This document shows, piece after piece, positions 11,670 through 23,465 of a stretch of DNA of 64,000 nucleotides (the stretch's first letter is position 1; every line of letters starts with the position of its first letter). The translations under genes and the position numbers were made by a program. Below the pieces are notes generated by a model. It made no database searches. It was not told the origin of the DNA and saw only the letters and a list, made by a program, of their open reading frames with translations. This DNA comes from Taxillus chinensis (Eukaryota; Streptophyta; Magnoliopsida; Santalales; Loranthaceae). The stretch lies in contig CM042086.1 of the NCBI GenBank assembly GCA_023512835.1, positions 18,793,029 through 18,857,028 of the forward strand. The letters are read 5' to 3'.

Positions 11670-12870
11670 TCAGAACGACGGAACGACGCCGTAACCAGCA
11701 TCAACCATGTCGAAAGCTGCAGAGCCGTAGAAGTCGTCGGGGCCGCCGCCGCCGACGCCTTCTCCGTCGTCCATCTCCGTCCGCTTCGCAAACCGGCCTT
11801 TAATCCTCGGCCGTGTTTCGGCATACGCCTTCCGGGAGGCGTACCGGATGGTCTTCTCGAATTTCCTGTTCTTCTTCTTCTCCTTGTACCTCAAGACCCG
11901 CGCCTCCCTGTCGGATCCCGACAACTGCGTCGCCTGAGCTGCCGTCGCAGGCTGCCCGATGGCGTCGCCGACCCCGTTGACCTTCTTCCCGAACGGGTAG
12001 GACGCGTCCGACACGGAGTTCCCGTCCGGCACCAATCCCACGTCCGATGAAACCTACGATTCAAATAAAAACAACTCGGAATCACCAAGTGAATACAGAA
12101 CTGGTTGTTTCGCTGTCTATCGACTCACTATGTGCACATGCTAAGTACACGATTAAAAATGGTTGGTCTGTGCTTACGCTTTGGCTGAGAGAATGAGAGG
12201 CGTAGCTATAGGGGGAGACCGTGGATTTGCTAAAATCGAGGTCGAAGTAGTTTCCCACCGGTCGGTCGTTGAGGAAATGAGGTCCGGTTTGGACGGGAAC
12301 AACGCTGTCGTTGTTGCCGGCGGCGGCCTCGTGCTGCTGAAATCCGGCGTATTCGAAATCGAGAAACGGATCTCCGCCGCCGCCGCCGAAGAATAACACC
12401 CCCCCGCCGCCGGAGGACTTCATGTTCCCGGGATTGGAGTCAGCGGCGATTTTATGATGAGCGACAGGGTTCGGGAGAATCCAGGAGGCGGCTTCCGCCT
12501 CATCGGAGTCGTCGAGGACGGGCCTGTTGTTGTTGTTGTTATTTTGTTTGTCTGCCGAGGCGACGGCGGGGGAGAGGGAGGACTCGAAGAACGGCGCGAT
12601 CGGGACGCGGTCGTGGCGGCTGGCGAGAGGGTTGGCGGAGTGGATGTCGCGGTCACACGTGGCGCAGAGAGCAGCGGCGTCGGCTTTGCACGTGACCACG
12701 GCCGGCGCTCGCTCGCAAACCTCGCACATCCACACCCGCTCGCGCGGCCGCAGCGCCGTCCCCGCCTCTGGTTCGCACAGGAACGCCGCCGACTCGGACG
12801 AATCGCAGGGCTTCTCCGCCACCCCCCACCCCGCCGGGAACATCCTCCCACCTTCCCCTCCTATACCCAT
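11670..12870 (-). CDS. COL5-like: CONSTANS-LIKE zinc-finger transcription factor (COL5-type) with degenerate B-box 1
   Basis: Two exons read on the minus strand: 12178-12870 and 11670-12053, separated by a 124-bp GT-AG intron, giving 358 aa. The N-terminus ([18 protein letters not shown]) follows the COL5 pattern. B-box 2 is complete, with zinc ligands C49, C52, C61, D64, C69, C72, H77 and H86. B-box 1 (about residues 22-46) is about 12 residues short. It keeps C22 and C32 but lacks the other ligands, and S25 stands where the second Cys belongs. A middle VPDG motif, a CCT domain from about residue 280 ([17 protein letters not shown]..) and the C-terminal GYGVVPSF follow. COL proteins are nuclear regulators of flowering and light responses. 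The CCT domain contacts DNA with NF-Y partners, and VP motifs bind COP1. Nothing else in the frame is broken, so I infer an expressed protein with a single working B-box. Confidence 0.93.
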
Positions 12871-13110
12871 CTATCTGTCGTCAAACACACACACACACAC
12901 ACACACACACGGACTCTCTCTCTCTATCTTTCTCTCTCCCTCCTTCAGTCTCTCCCTGAAACTTTTGGACACAGTTCTCACGTTTCATACGAAGCTTTCT
13001 TTTAGTTTCGGATTTGTGAGGGTTGAAGCCTGTACGTGGGACACGTGGACGAATTGTAGCCTTTTAAAATAACTTATGTTTTTTAAAATATATATTATTT
13101 TTATTAAAAA
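12871..13110 (-). promoter_or_regulatory. COL leader and proximal promoter with GA/GT repeats and a G-box
   Basis: Directly upstream of the COL start codon the minus strand carries a (GT)n run (12886-12910) and a GA-rich tract (12914-12945). A palindromic G-box, CACGTG, lies at 13042-13047, about 170 bp from the ATG. G-boxes are bound by bZIP and bHLH factors in light- and clock-regulated plant genes, so this site may mediate such control. No clear TATA box was identified. Confidence 0.5.
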
Positions 13111-13599
13111 AAAAAAAAACCTACATAGTTGAAGAAAGAAAACGTTGTTGGAATGCGATGAGCAATCACACACAGCGAGCAGTACATGTCATTGGTCTGT
13201 GCCGACGATGTGGGGCCCACGTCCAGCTGGAAGGTGGGGTAGTAGGTGGTTGAAATTTCCGTGACACGAGAGTGCGCTAAGGTGCCCTCAGAATCTAACC
13301 AGTTAGTAGTATTGGCTTGCTGTGTTTTCCATGTGGCATTTCCGGTTATTATTATTTTTAAAATTAATAAATAAATAAATAAATGAAGCCCTCCCTCAAG
13401 ACCAATTGTGTGTGCGTGTGTGTGTGTGTGTTGGCTTGGCGCTCGAATTTCTGAAAATGATTTTGTTTTTCTTCCCATTTTTTACAAATTTGATAAAGGC
13501 GTGCGGTGTGGGGGTGTGCAACTTTCTCTATCCATTGTTGTCTCATTTATTATTTTGTCATAATTTGTGTAGAATTACAGAAATAATATATATCCAGTC

Positions 13600-13641
<42 letters not shown>

Positions 13642-14560
13642 GATGAATGTAAAGAAAATTTAACCTTCCTTGTTGGACTGTTGGATGCGCCTTTTTTTTT
13701 TTATAAATATATACGTAAACTAATGCGATCGAGAGGAGGTGATGATGGCCGAATCTGCTACTTCCATTGGCAGAAGCATCATTTTAGGATCCATTAATCA
13801 GTAGGAGAGCAATGAAGCAGGCGTACGATGCCCATCAATTCTCCCGGTACTGTTGTAATTAACTGCGGTGTTGGCGCCGAAGAGGATGATGTGTACGTGA
13901 TTAGAGCCAGCTACTTTCGCTACAGTAGTGTGTGAGGTCACCACCACCAATCATCAACAAGAGAGAGGCCAACTATATTGAGACTCTTGGCTGCCCTTTG
14001 CCCTTCAGCGTTTGTTCCACCAATTTTGACGTAGTTTACTTCCCGCCGTAGAGGTAGAGCCCCACGCTCTTCCTTTGGCCATGTCGAGACGCCTTGTGGT
14101 AGCATGCAGTTAGATGAAATGGAATTTCATCACTGTCTGTCCGAGCCCTTGGTGACAGACAGCGATTCAATATATTTTTTTTTCAGTTTGTACCATGCAT
14201 TTTGTCATCCCTGAAATGGATTGCTAGCTCCATACTCCGCACCAGCTACTGTATTGATTCTAGAAGACCGAAAGAAGAGGAAGGGGCTAAGGAGGCACAA
14301 ATTGTGGCGCTGGTGCCTAGAGCCACCCAAGTTCCAAATATCATATCACCTACTGTGTGATAGTGATAGGTCTGTCAAAGAATAAGATTATTAATGTCAC
14401 TAACCCTCTTCTTGGACAGATATGGTAATATGGTGTAAAATAATATATGTAGAAGATGTGGAATGAAAAAAATAGTAAAAATAGTAAAGGTAGAAAAATA
14501 ATTTTTTAACATATAGTTTAAAAATAAAAACGAATGTTTGTTAATTTTATCATTGGTAGA
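13111..14560. other. intergenic DNA with moderately GC-rich blocks
   Basis: No coding gene recognised. It includes a (GT)n run near 13413-13430 and a (TA)n run at about 13603-13635. The GC-richer block at 13730-14340 contains two small hairpins: GATGAAAT/ATTTCATC near 14113-14131, and CTGTCTGTC/GACAGACAG near 14134-14164. The latter block could be distal regulatory DNA of the COL gene or a gene relic. Confidence 0.4.
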
Positions 14561-14826
14561 GCTGCAAGTCGTGGTTAATTGATTACAAAAGCACGCTGCA
14601 GACTTAATTGATTATGTGTAATAACCTTATAGCATAAAACAAAATTCAACCAAAGTCAACAATAGTCAACTCCGGCCAACAAAAGTCAATAGGGGTGATA
14701 TGAATCAACTATTGTACGAGAAGTTTGTAAGAAATTTGGAAATCATTCAAAAGATGAGCAAGATTCATATTAAATGCAAAATCCATGATATAAGTGCACA
14801 ATTCATATTAGATATTCTCGGATGAG

Positions 14827-14940
14827 TTGATAATCTAAGAAGGTAAAATTATTCAGAATATGTTGATAATTTGGAAAGTCAAGATAACCTAAAAGAAGTT
14901 GATAATCCAAAATGTCAAGATTATTCAAAATGTGATGATA
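14827..14940. repeat. 36-bp imperfect tandem repeat, three units
   Basis: TTGATAAT starts at 14827, 14863 and 14899 with an exact 36-bp period, and a decayed fourth start is at 14935. Units share TTGATAATCY and AAGATTATTCA-like blocks. One minus-strand frame therefore encodes a 12-residue repeat, but it has no other protein features. Similar short arrays occur in LTRs of plant retrotransposons, so the surrounding 14570-15560 may be LTR-derived. Confidence 0.7.
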
Positions 14941-15612
14941 AATATATAAAGGTAAGCTAATCATGACATCATGCATAATTTGATAAACAAACATAACTCG
15001 AAAATCAAACAAGAGGCGAAAAGTTCTAATTCACCGAATCATTCACCTAATTGTGAAAATATCATTTTTTTCTTATGTGAGCATTTTTAGTGCAATTTGT
15101 CATGTGCTTATTCAAATTAGAGGTGAACAGTTAAAATGTAACTGAAGGAAAGAAAAACATTGATTTGTCATAAAGATGAATGGTTGTTAATCTTAATTTA
15201 CATAGTTGGTTCGAGCGGCTAAATATCTAAAAACGGATTATTCAATCATATTGTCCAAAACACACATTTGTTAAAGCAAATCCGTGAAAAACTCATAGTC
15301 CTTCTAAAAAGAAATAAAAAGCAGTTTTGGTGATTGATTACACAATGTTAAAATAAACTATAACAATCAAACGAATGCGAATAAGCTAAAAAACCATTAC
15401 ATTGAGAGAGTTCTTTGTATTGTTTCATGTTATGTAAATAGTTATAGAGTAGTAAGAGAAATAGAAGAAGAGAAACATATTTCACTGGATAATAGTTGTA
15501 GTTATTGATAATTGATTTTCTATGTGTAGGTTATAGTTTCATGGCCAATGTAAAGTATCACGTAAGTTTTTGTGTCTTTTTTTTTTTTGTATTTTATCGC
15601 AAAAAATGTACA

Positions 15613-16022
15613 AAAGCATTAGTAGTAAGTTATCTATAGAAGTTTATTTTTTTTATTTAAGAGAAAACGGTAAAAAAATTATAAAATTATTTTCATACTA
15701 CAAGTCTTATATTTAATTTTATCAATGAAATGTGTATAGTATTTTATAATATATTTAAAAGTAATACTTACTCAATATGATTATTAAATTATATATTAAA
15801 ATTTTTTCTTACACATCTCATTTGCGTTTTTCAAAAATATTATTTTTGTTTCATATTAAATTATAAAAAATTTTAGTAAATAAAAATATAATATATACTA
15901 TTATTTTAATAATACAAGGAGTAGTTAAAATTGATTATAATATTTATTTATATATTAAAATAAAATATAATTTAAAATTTTAAAATAAATAAATATTAAA
16001 AAAAACTGATAGTAGTGCTTTA
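15613..16022 (+). mobile_element. MITE, family B, copy 1
   Basis: An AT-rich, non-coding insert of about 410 bp. The left end AAAGCATTAGTAGTAAG is matched by the complement of AAAGCACTACTATCAG at the right. Internal blocks such as ATTATTAAATTATATAT and ATACTAAATTATAAAAAAT-like runs recur at 54217-54640 and, reversed, at 21658-22077. Confidence 0.6.
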
Positions 16023-19000
16023 AATATATTATCCTACTATACATATCAATTATATTTTCATATTAATTTCATTATTTCGTACTTTTTAGTGTACAGAGAG
16101 AGTAAAATAGGCAAGTGACATTTGCGGTGGACAATAAAAAAAAACTTACAAAAGTGAATCTAGACAACACCACCCGAGGCGTACACCTACCGGGGAAATA
16201 TTATCCTACGTACCCGAGTAGAATAAATGTTAAAAAGAGAGGTAAAATAAAAATGGGCACATGGACGGCGGTGACCGGTGAGCAGTGGTCATATGGGACT
16301 GTCTATTGGCTATTGCCATCGCCTTCTCCGCTGAGTCACGCTGACAGTGAGGAATCTCGGTGGGCCCACATTTCGTTGTAGTGAAGCTGGATTAGTGGGG
16401 GCCGCTTGAGGACGGTATCTGATACTATAATTGAATTATTAAACACTCAAATTAGTGTAAATTAAGATTACTCACGAGTCACGAGAGATTAAATTTTCCA
16501 AAAAGTGAATAAAATCTGATTAATTTAATAATGACTACAAGTTTAAATCCGATACAAACAAACAATTCGATCTGAATTGTAATTTCATAATTAAATCTAG
16601 TCGTACAACTTGAATTACTAGAATTTGATCAATTATATTATTAAAATTAATATTTCATATTATCTTTTGTTATGAGAGTTTTATATACTTGATTAATTAT
16701 ATGATACTAATGATAGGTGTTACCTGTGCATTTTTAACTAAGATTTATGGGACCCCCGCTTGATATACCGAACCCATCAATACAACCAGTGTGAATATCA
16801 ATTATATTATGATTGGGATAAATTATAGTGCTGGTCATTGAATTTTGTATAGCCATTTATTTTTTTTATTCGCATTTGGTTATTATATCTTTTTGACCAC
16901 TAGTTGATGATCCTTTTAATTTGGTCTAAGATAATTACTTTAAAGCCCAGTTTATGATAATATATTTTAAAAAACAGACAAAACATATAGAAATGCAAGT
17001 TGAAGTTGCTGTTGATGAATAATTCACACTTCAAATACTTTCTCTGTTAGGAAAAAATTCCAATTGTACCTGGATTGAACTTTATTTATTTATTTTCTTC
17101 CCAAAATAAGTATATATACTCTAGCCCATTTAGAGTATAAGTTAATCAATAAAAAATTTAACTTTAAAAATATTCGAAATACGATTTAATAGAGCATTGT
17201 AGTTTTATATAGTTTTTAAATTTTGTTAACATAAATTGGACATAAGATTAATAATTTTGAGTTAAACTAAAAGATTTTTTTAACTCGGAACAAACTGTCA
17301 AAGAAATGGACTGAGAAATTGTGAATAAAAAGTATGTTGTTGTTAACTTTTAATAGAACATTTAAAGTTTAATAACTAGTCACAGATCATCTCCAAAGCT
17401 TGAATCAACAACATAATTTAGCCAAATGATTGTAGAAAAATATTGTTAGGGCAATAGTGAACGTATATATGTTTTTTTTTTTCATTTAAAGTCGCATGTT
17501 TTTATTTTTTTCTATAATTATTTTAAACCTTTCTTGCTTTAAACTCCACAAAGGATTTTAATTAGGCCTGAAGTTGTGGCCCGTGAGACAACAGTTGGAC
17601 CAATCTTAATTAGAGTTTCGAGAGCGGTGTAAGAAATAATTGACAATAAATTATAGTTTATGTTGATTAGAATTTAGAAATAGAATACAATAAAAGGTGC
17701 TTTTTGGGAAATCACCTTGAACAGATAAAACACAAGTACAGAACCCGACTGATATTTAATGTTAACATGTTTCATATTTTTATCAAAAAATGAGTAACTT
17801 GGCATGAATGCAGTTTTGGATTCACTCCATAATGTGTAAAAACTGTTGGGCTTCACTTCAGTCGTCTTCACACTGCCCATTTTTTCAAATAAAGTGTCTC
17901 CGTACATGCTAGCTTAGCATGGCTATTAGCTAATACTGGCATTGATCGTGAATTGGAGATTCGTAGGGACCACCTCAGATTATTTTTTTAGACATTAAAC
18001 CAGGAAGAGTTTAGTCGCATGCATAGATTTGTATAATAATATAGGATTGATAAAAAAGTAATACTATTAATCAAATGGTAATAATAAAAGTATTTCCGTA
18101 TTTGTATAATACATATATACGTAGTATTATTTTATTAGTAAAATTAATTTTTATATGTAATTTGGGTAGAAATATTTTTACTTTTTAAAAAATTGATATG
18201 GTTTAAAAAAACAATTAAGCAACAATAAAATTGACTATACACGAATTACTGGTATTAATAGCTCATTGTGCCGTGTCCTCAATTTAAAAAATAAATTGCA
18301 GTATTGATGCATATTTAATTAGTCAATCGAATTAACGAGATAGTCTTCTTGAGAGACAGATGTCACCTAATCCATATTCTCAACCACCAGTGTAGTCCAT
18401 TGGCCTGGTTAATTACTTTTAGTATTTACTCATCAGTGACTGACTCTGTAAGAATTACAAGCAATTTCAATTTCAGATTGAACCCAACCAAAGGGAAAGT
18501 GAGTAATTAATGTGGCTGAATGCTTCAATAGGATTTAATGTTGTTTTTGTAGGACATATAACATAATTAATGGGATAGTGGAGTATTCACGGTGATATAT
18601 TAGAAATAAACAGATTTGATAATAATTAATTAATATTATAATATTATTTGATGAGTGAAAAAAATTAAGTAATGTAATGATATAACTAATGATTTTTTTA
18701 TTCAACGCCCTAATTGAAAAGTAAATAAGCATATATTTCTATTTATATCCTGCACTACCTCCCCTTATCCATGGATTGGATAACCTTGATACACCCCTTA
18801 TCCATAGAAGTCTAAAGGCAGCATAAACGGGCGTATCTGACATATTTTATTGGAGTCAAAAACCCAGGCTTCCAAGCTTAAATTATTGGACACCCTGACG
18901 GACCATTTTTAATGTCGCCTTAAGCCTTCCGGGTCCCTCCCAGGTGATGAGGACGATATGTCATGTAGTTGTGTGGCCGGTGTGGTGTGCGTATACTTAA

Positions 19001-19990
19001 TATTATTGGTGTGTGCAGTTGGGGATTCATAAAGAAAGGAAATAAATAAAAACTTGTGCAAGTATGGTGAGGAGATCAAGATCATGGAGACAAGTAACAG
19101 CGATTTATTATTTGGCTTCTTCATCGTCTTAATTAAATGCTCATGAAGCTCACTTCCAGACAGTCTTCCAAAGGTTACAGGGACATTGCTGTAGGGAAAA
19201 ACTTTTGGAATCCTACTTGTGTTTAGGGCCGGTAAATATATATATATGTGATAATGTTTTTATAACCAATGAAACATGTAGTCAATATAAAATCTACATT
19301 GTATGCATAACGTATTTTCGTATATATTATATTTTATTGTGTGAAAACATTTTGAGCTTCATAGATATATTAATTAGTTTTCAATATTATTTTAAATTTT
19401 GTTTGCCTTTGACATATTCTTTGTTCCATAAATTTTGTTTTACCAATTTTCAAATAATAAATTGTCCGTTCAAAAAAATAAAAATAAAATAAAAGGTCCG
19501 TTCTTTCTTAATTATTTTAATTTTTTAAATTGTTATTGTATTTATCGTTAAACTTATGGCTGGTTTTGTAATTGTCAACAACTAGATACAATGATCAGTG
19601 TATTAAATATTACTTGCCAAATAGTGAATAAGACAAAAACAAAAGAAATTGTGTTAACAGATAGAAGTTTCGATCAACAAAAGTAAACTAGAGGGCGTTA
19701 CTCGTAAGTCGTAATGAACTTAGAAAAACATATTTGGTTGAATTTTTTTTTTTTGTTTTCGTTTTACAAAAATGATATTTATTTTAAAGTGTAGAAAATA
19801 ATTAAGAATCATAAAAATTATTATCAATTTAAAAGACCATAAAAAATATTCTTTTTTGATTGTTTTTAGTTTGCTATTTTATATATAAAAAAACTATCAC
19901 ATTTAAAAAAATAAAAACAGAAAACACATCAACTAAATATACCCAGATGCTTATTTAGAAAACATGTGGGTTTTTGAACTTATTTTATTT
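16023..19990. other. intergenic DNA, no gene seen
   Basis: Mostly AT-rich DNA. A GC-richer island at 16110-16400 includes GGTGGGCCCAC near its end but has no recognisable protein. A small hairpin CATGCTA/TAGCATG lies near 17905-17921. The minus frame at 17674-17907 has no recognisable domain. Confidence 0.5.
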
Positions 19991-19998
19991 AACTTATA

Positions 19999-20749
19999 TT
20001 TGGGGTGGGCAACAGATATCCACTCCCGTTATCTGCTCCGCTTATGTTATACGAGACTAGTTATTTTCGTGCATGTGCGTGATGTAGTTTTTAAACTTAA
20101 CACTCCGTTCATACAAAAAAGGAAAGCGATAATAGGTAGCGGAATATTCCGCTCCGTCCCTGCCCCACATCCGTTCCACCTAATTTTAATTATTTTTATT
20201 TATAATTTTATAACAATTTAAATATTACTATCTAATATTTTTTTAATTACTGTTTATAACTTTTTTTATATTCCTGAACAATATTTATTATTGTAAATTT
20301 AAAATATTTTTTTATAATTTTTTGGTCAAAAAATAATATGAAAATTTAATTTAAGCTCAAATTATTCATATAGATAGATTCAATAAAAAACGATAGCAGA
20401 ATGCATGCAGTTGAAATCTCATTCACAGACCTGCTAGATAATGGGATATCCTGCCACACATACGCATGAGACGGGATAAGATTTACAAAATTGACCCCCC
20501 TAAGTGGGGGCAGGAAACGATAATAAATTAACTCCACCTCTGATAGGATTGAAATCACCTCTATTGTTACTTCATTTGGCATTTAAATGATAAGCTTATC
20601 TTAAGAGATATCAATAGAGACCGGTAGTAGGGAGTAGACGGACGAAGCCCCTTGCTAATCTCGCCATAAGACGGGGTATCTCATTCCACCTACATGGGGG
20701 GGGGGGTTACGGTAATAAATAAATCCCACCTTTGCAAGGTAGCACCCCT
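19999..20749. mobile_element. hAT-like non-autonomous element with 8-bp TSD
   Basis: AACTTATA at 19991-19998 is duplicated exactly at 20750-20757. The bracketed 751 bp begins TTTGGGGTGGGC and ends GCACCCCT, so the termini are inverted GGGGTG-type sequences. An 8-bp target-site duplication with short GGGGTG-like ends is characteristic of hAT-superfamily elements. The interior contains runs such as CCACTCCCG and an 11-G tract, with no transposase. Confidence 0.7.
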
Positions 20750-21657
20750 AACTTATATAATAAAAAACTTTAGAAAAAACAAATCATGAAAAAGTTTAGA
20801 ACGCTCACACAATTGAACCAGAATGGACTTAAAAGTTTATAAAATTTAGGAGCGTTGGAGTTTCAAAAGTGCTGTGAATAAATGCATTAATCAAATGTTT
20901 GGTGTGTCGTTGAAAAACGAATAAAGCAAATGCTCAATAAATTATAAAACATTACTTAAAGTCTTAAGCAGTGGTTTAAATTTTGTATTAGTTATAATGT
21001 TCAATAGTCTAGTAATAGTTTTTCAAAGGCTACTCGGGAAATCAATCTAAATAGGATAACTTGTGAAGGAATTTAGAACTTTCATTTAAAAAAACATTTA
21101 AAGGAGAAATAAACATTGAATTTGACAAATCCAACTAAAGAAGACTATATGGTAAATTTTAATAAATTGACTAAAAAAACAAATCAAACAAGTTGTAGTC
21201 TTTTGAAGATGAGAATAGCAAGTGTCTATGATCTAGGGTATGAGTGAAGAAGAGAGCTGTGTCAGACATAGATAGGTGTGAGTTGAATGAGATAATATAA
21301 AAAAGAAATAGGTAAAACTTGTAAGAAAATATTACTTTTTTATTTATTACTTTTGAAAAAAATATTAATGTTGATGAACACTTGTTCTTTTGTGAACAAT
21401 CATTTGCACACATAATTATTTATATTCATGAATATAAATTAGCTTAATGTTCGAGCGCATTCATTTATATTAGCGAAAACAAATCTTATTCAAGACTTTC
21501 ACACTCATTAAACAAGCGAACCTAAATGGTTTTTCACTGAACCAACCTTGAAAAATGTTTGAAAATATTTGGTTCATTTTCAGTTTTATGCGACAAATAA
21601 TATTATGTTAAGCTTAATTTAAACCAATTTAAAAGTTAATATAATTATGGCTCGTTT

Positions 21658-22077
21658 AGGGCAGTCATAGCATATACACATTCATTTTCCTTACTTTTAC
21701 ATATTTAAGCTATTTTTTGTTTTTCTATATAAATATACACCACAATAGATTCTCTTAATAATTCTATATGTAATTAAAATAATATGGTACACTACTTTTT
21801 TTTATTTAATAATAAAATTTTTATAGTTTAATATGATATAAAAGTAAAAGTTATGACAAACGTGAAAGGTGGAGGTGAAAGAAATTTGTTGTATATAATG
21901 TAATAAGTATATGGAGTGAATATCGCTTGCTAATTTATTAAGAAATACTGTACAAACTTTATAAATAAAACAAAATACCGAGTTTTTGTTGTGAGAATGA
22001 TTTTATATTTTTTAAACCCTTTTCCCATAAATAAAGGGAAATAGACATCTATAGGGAATCTGTTACTAGTGCTCTTA
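21658..22077 (-). mobile_element. MITE, family B, copy 2
   Basis: A reversed copy of the element also seen at 15613-16022 and 54217-54640. It shares GGCAGTCATAGCATATACA-type and ACTAGTGCTCTTA-type ends and the internal AAAAGTAAAAGTTATGAC block. Non-coding. Confidence 0.55.
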
Positions 22078-22329
22078 GCATATGTTTTGATTTTATGACT
22101 GCTTACTTTATTGAAGTTAGATTTTGAAAAAAAAAAGTTTGGTAAGAAAATATAATGTATTTTAAAAAGAACGTGTTTTTTTTAATGAATTTCACAATAA
22201 TTGGAAAAAAAGAGAATATGATAGGTTCAAATAATAAAACACGGGAAAAAGTTAAACCTCATAGAGATAAAATTTTAATTTAGAAATAAAAATTATTTAG
22301 ACAATATTTTTAAATAAATACATTATATT

Positions 22330-22831
22330 TAGGGGTATAAACGAGCTAGTTCGGTCCAATCCGGTCATGCGGGCTGGCATGTAAATATCCATATTTATTT
22401 TTTATTTTAAATTAAAATTAATCAATATATAATTGAATGAGAGAAAGTAATAGTTGATATTTTTTAATCTATTATAATATGTCATTAATTTAATTTAGTT
22501 TAGTTTAAATTTTATTTTACAATTACTCATATACCGTTAATATTCTGATATTCACATATATAGTATAAAATAAATTATATATATTATACATAATTAAATA
22601 ATGCAGTAAATCTCGTCAACTATTTTTAAAACTGTATTGTTAGCATAAAATATAAAATCTAATTACTTATTTAAAGTTTCATAGTATAATATATGCATTA
22701 AAAATTTAAGTCATTTAGGGTAAAAAATCACGAGTTAGCTTGCGTACGAAATAGGCTGTTTAGGCCCGCTTTTTTTTTATAGACTTGCAAGCCCACGGGC
22801 TCGACCCACGAATCTAAGCCTTACGTTCCTA
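22330..22831. mobile_element. hAT-like non-autonomous element, second copy type
   Basis: The element starts TAGGGGTATAAAC and ends with the complement of TAGGAACGTAAGG. It is flanked by ATTATATT (22322-22329) and ATTATATA (22832-22839), an 8-bp duplication with one mismatch. The interior has GGCCCGC and GGGCTCGACCC-type blocks like the element at 41355-41835. There is no coding capacity. It ends about 630 bp upstream of the SAS10 start. Confidence 0.65.
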
Positions 22832-22839
22832 ATTATATA

Positions 22840-23465
22840 CAAACTATTCGTTGAATATCCATTCAATTCTGATATACAAAACATCACAACTTTTATTTTT
22901 ATTTTTCCAAATTTCTGCCCAATTAATACATAAGTATATGTTTGATTAGACTATTTTATGTTTTTTATTTTTAAATTATGATAATTATTTTTATTAAAAA
23001 AAATAAAAAGATAAAAATAATAAATATATATATTTTATATCTTAAAGAATAAAAATAATATTTTATTATTTTTATTTTTTTATATATTAAAAATAGTTAT
23101 CACATTCTTAACAAAGAAAGAAAGATAAAACAAATTTGTCCTCACCTCACTAAATATATTTATTCATTTTTTTCATTTATTTATATGGAATCAAAATTTT
23201 CTTGGTCGCCCAATAAAACTCAAAATCAATAAAACTCCAAAGAGAGGAAGTGAGGAACCGGGACGATGAGAGGAAGCCAGCAAGGGGCGTTTACCTAAAC
23301 CTTAAAGGGGCCTGCTGCTTCTTTTCTTGTTCCCGCAAAAACCCTAACGCCACTCCACCTGCTGCCGCCTCCTCCTCGCCGCACCCAGACCGTCGAACCG
23401 CCGCTACTCCTCTCTTGTGCTGTGCTGTGCTGCTGTCTCCACCTGCTCTGATCCGTCCCACTGCA
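22840..23465 (+). promoter_or_regulatory. SAS10 promoter and leader with telo-box
   Basis: The AT-rich upstream DNA gives way to a CT-rich leader from about 23260. It carries AAAACCCTAA at 23337-23346, a telo-box. In plants, telo-boxes together with site II motifs are typical of promoters and leaders of ribosomal-protein and ribosome-biogenesis genes, which fits the encoded SAS10 protein. No upstream ATG in the SAS10 frame was seen. The frame is open from 23250, but through a GTG. Confidence 0.5.

Noticed and set aside
12454..13072. Long plus-strand frames over the COL exon 1 and leader
   Set aside because: They are antisense shadows of the GC-rich COL coding strand and of the CA repeat. The minus-strand B-box/CCT protein explains this DNA.
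14113..14164. Possible microRNA precursor from adjacent short hairpins
   Set aside because: Stems are only 8-9 bp and no known plant microRNA sequence was recognised. They are too short for a precursor.
23250..23465. N-terminal extension of the SAS10 frame upstream of 23466
   Set aside because: The frame is open but begins at a GTG with no in-frame ATG, and the family starts at MGKKRG. I treat it as 5' UTR.
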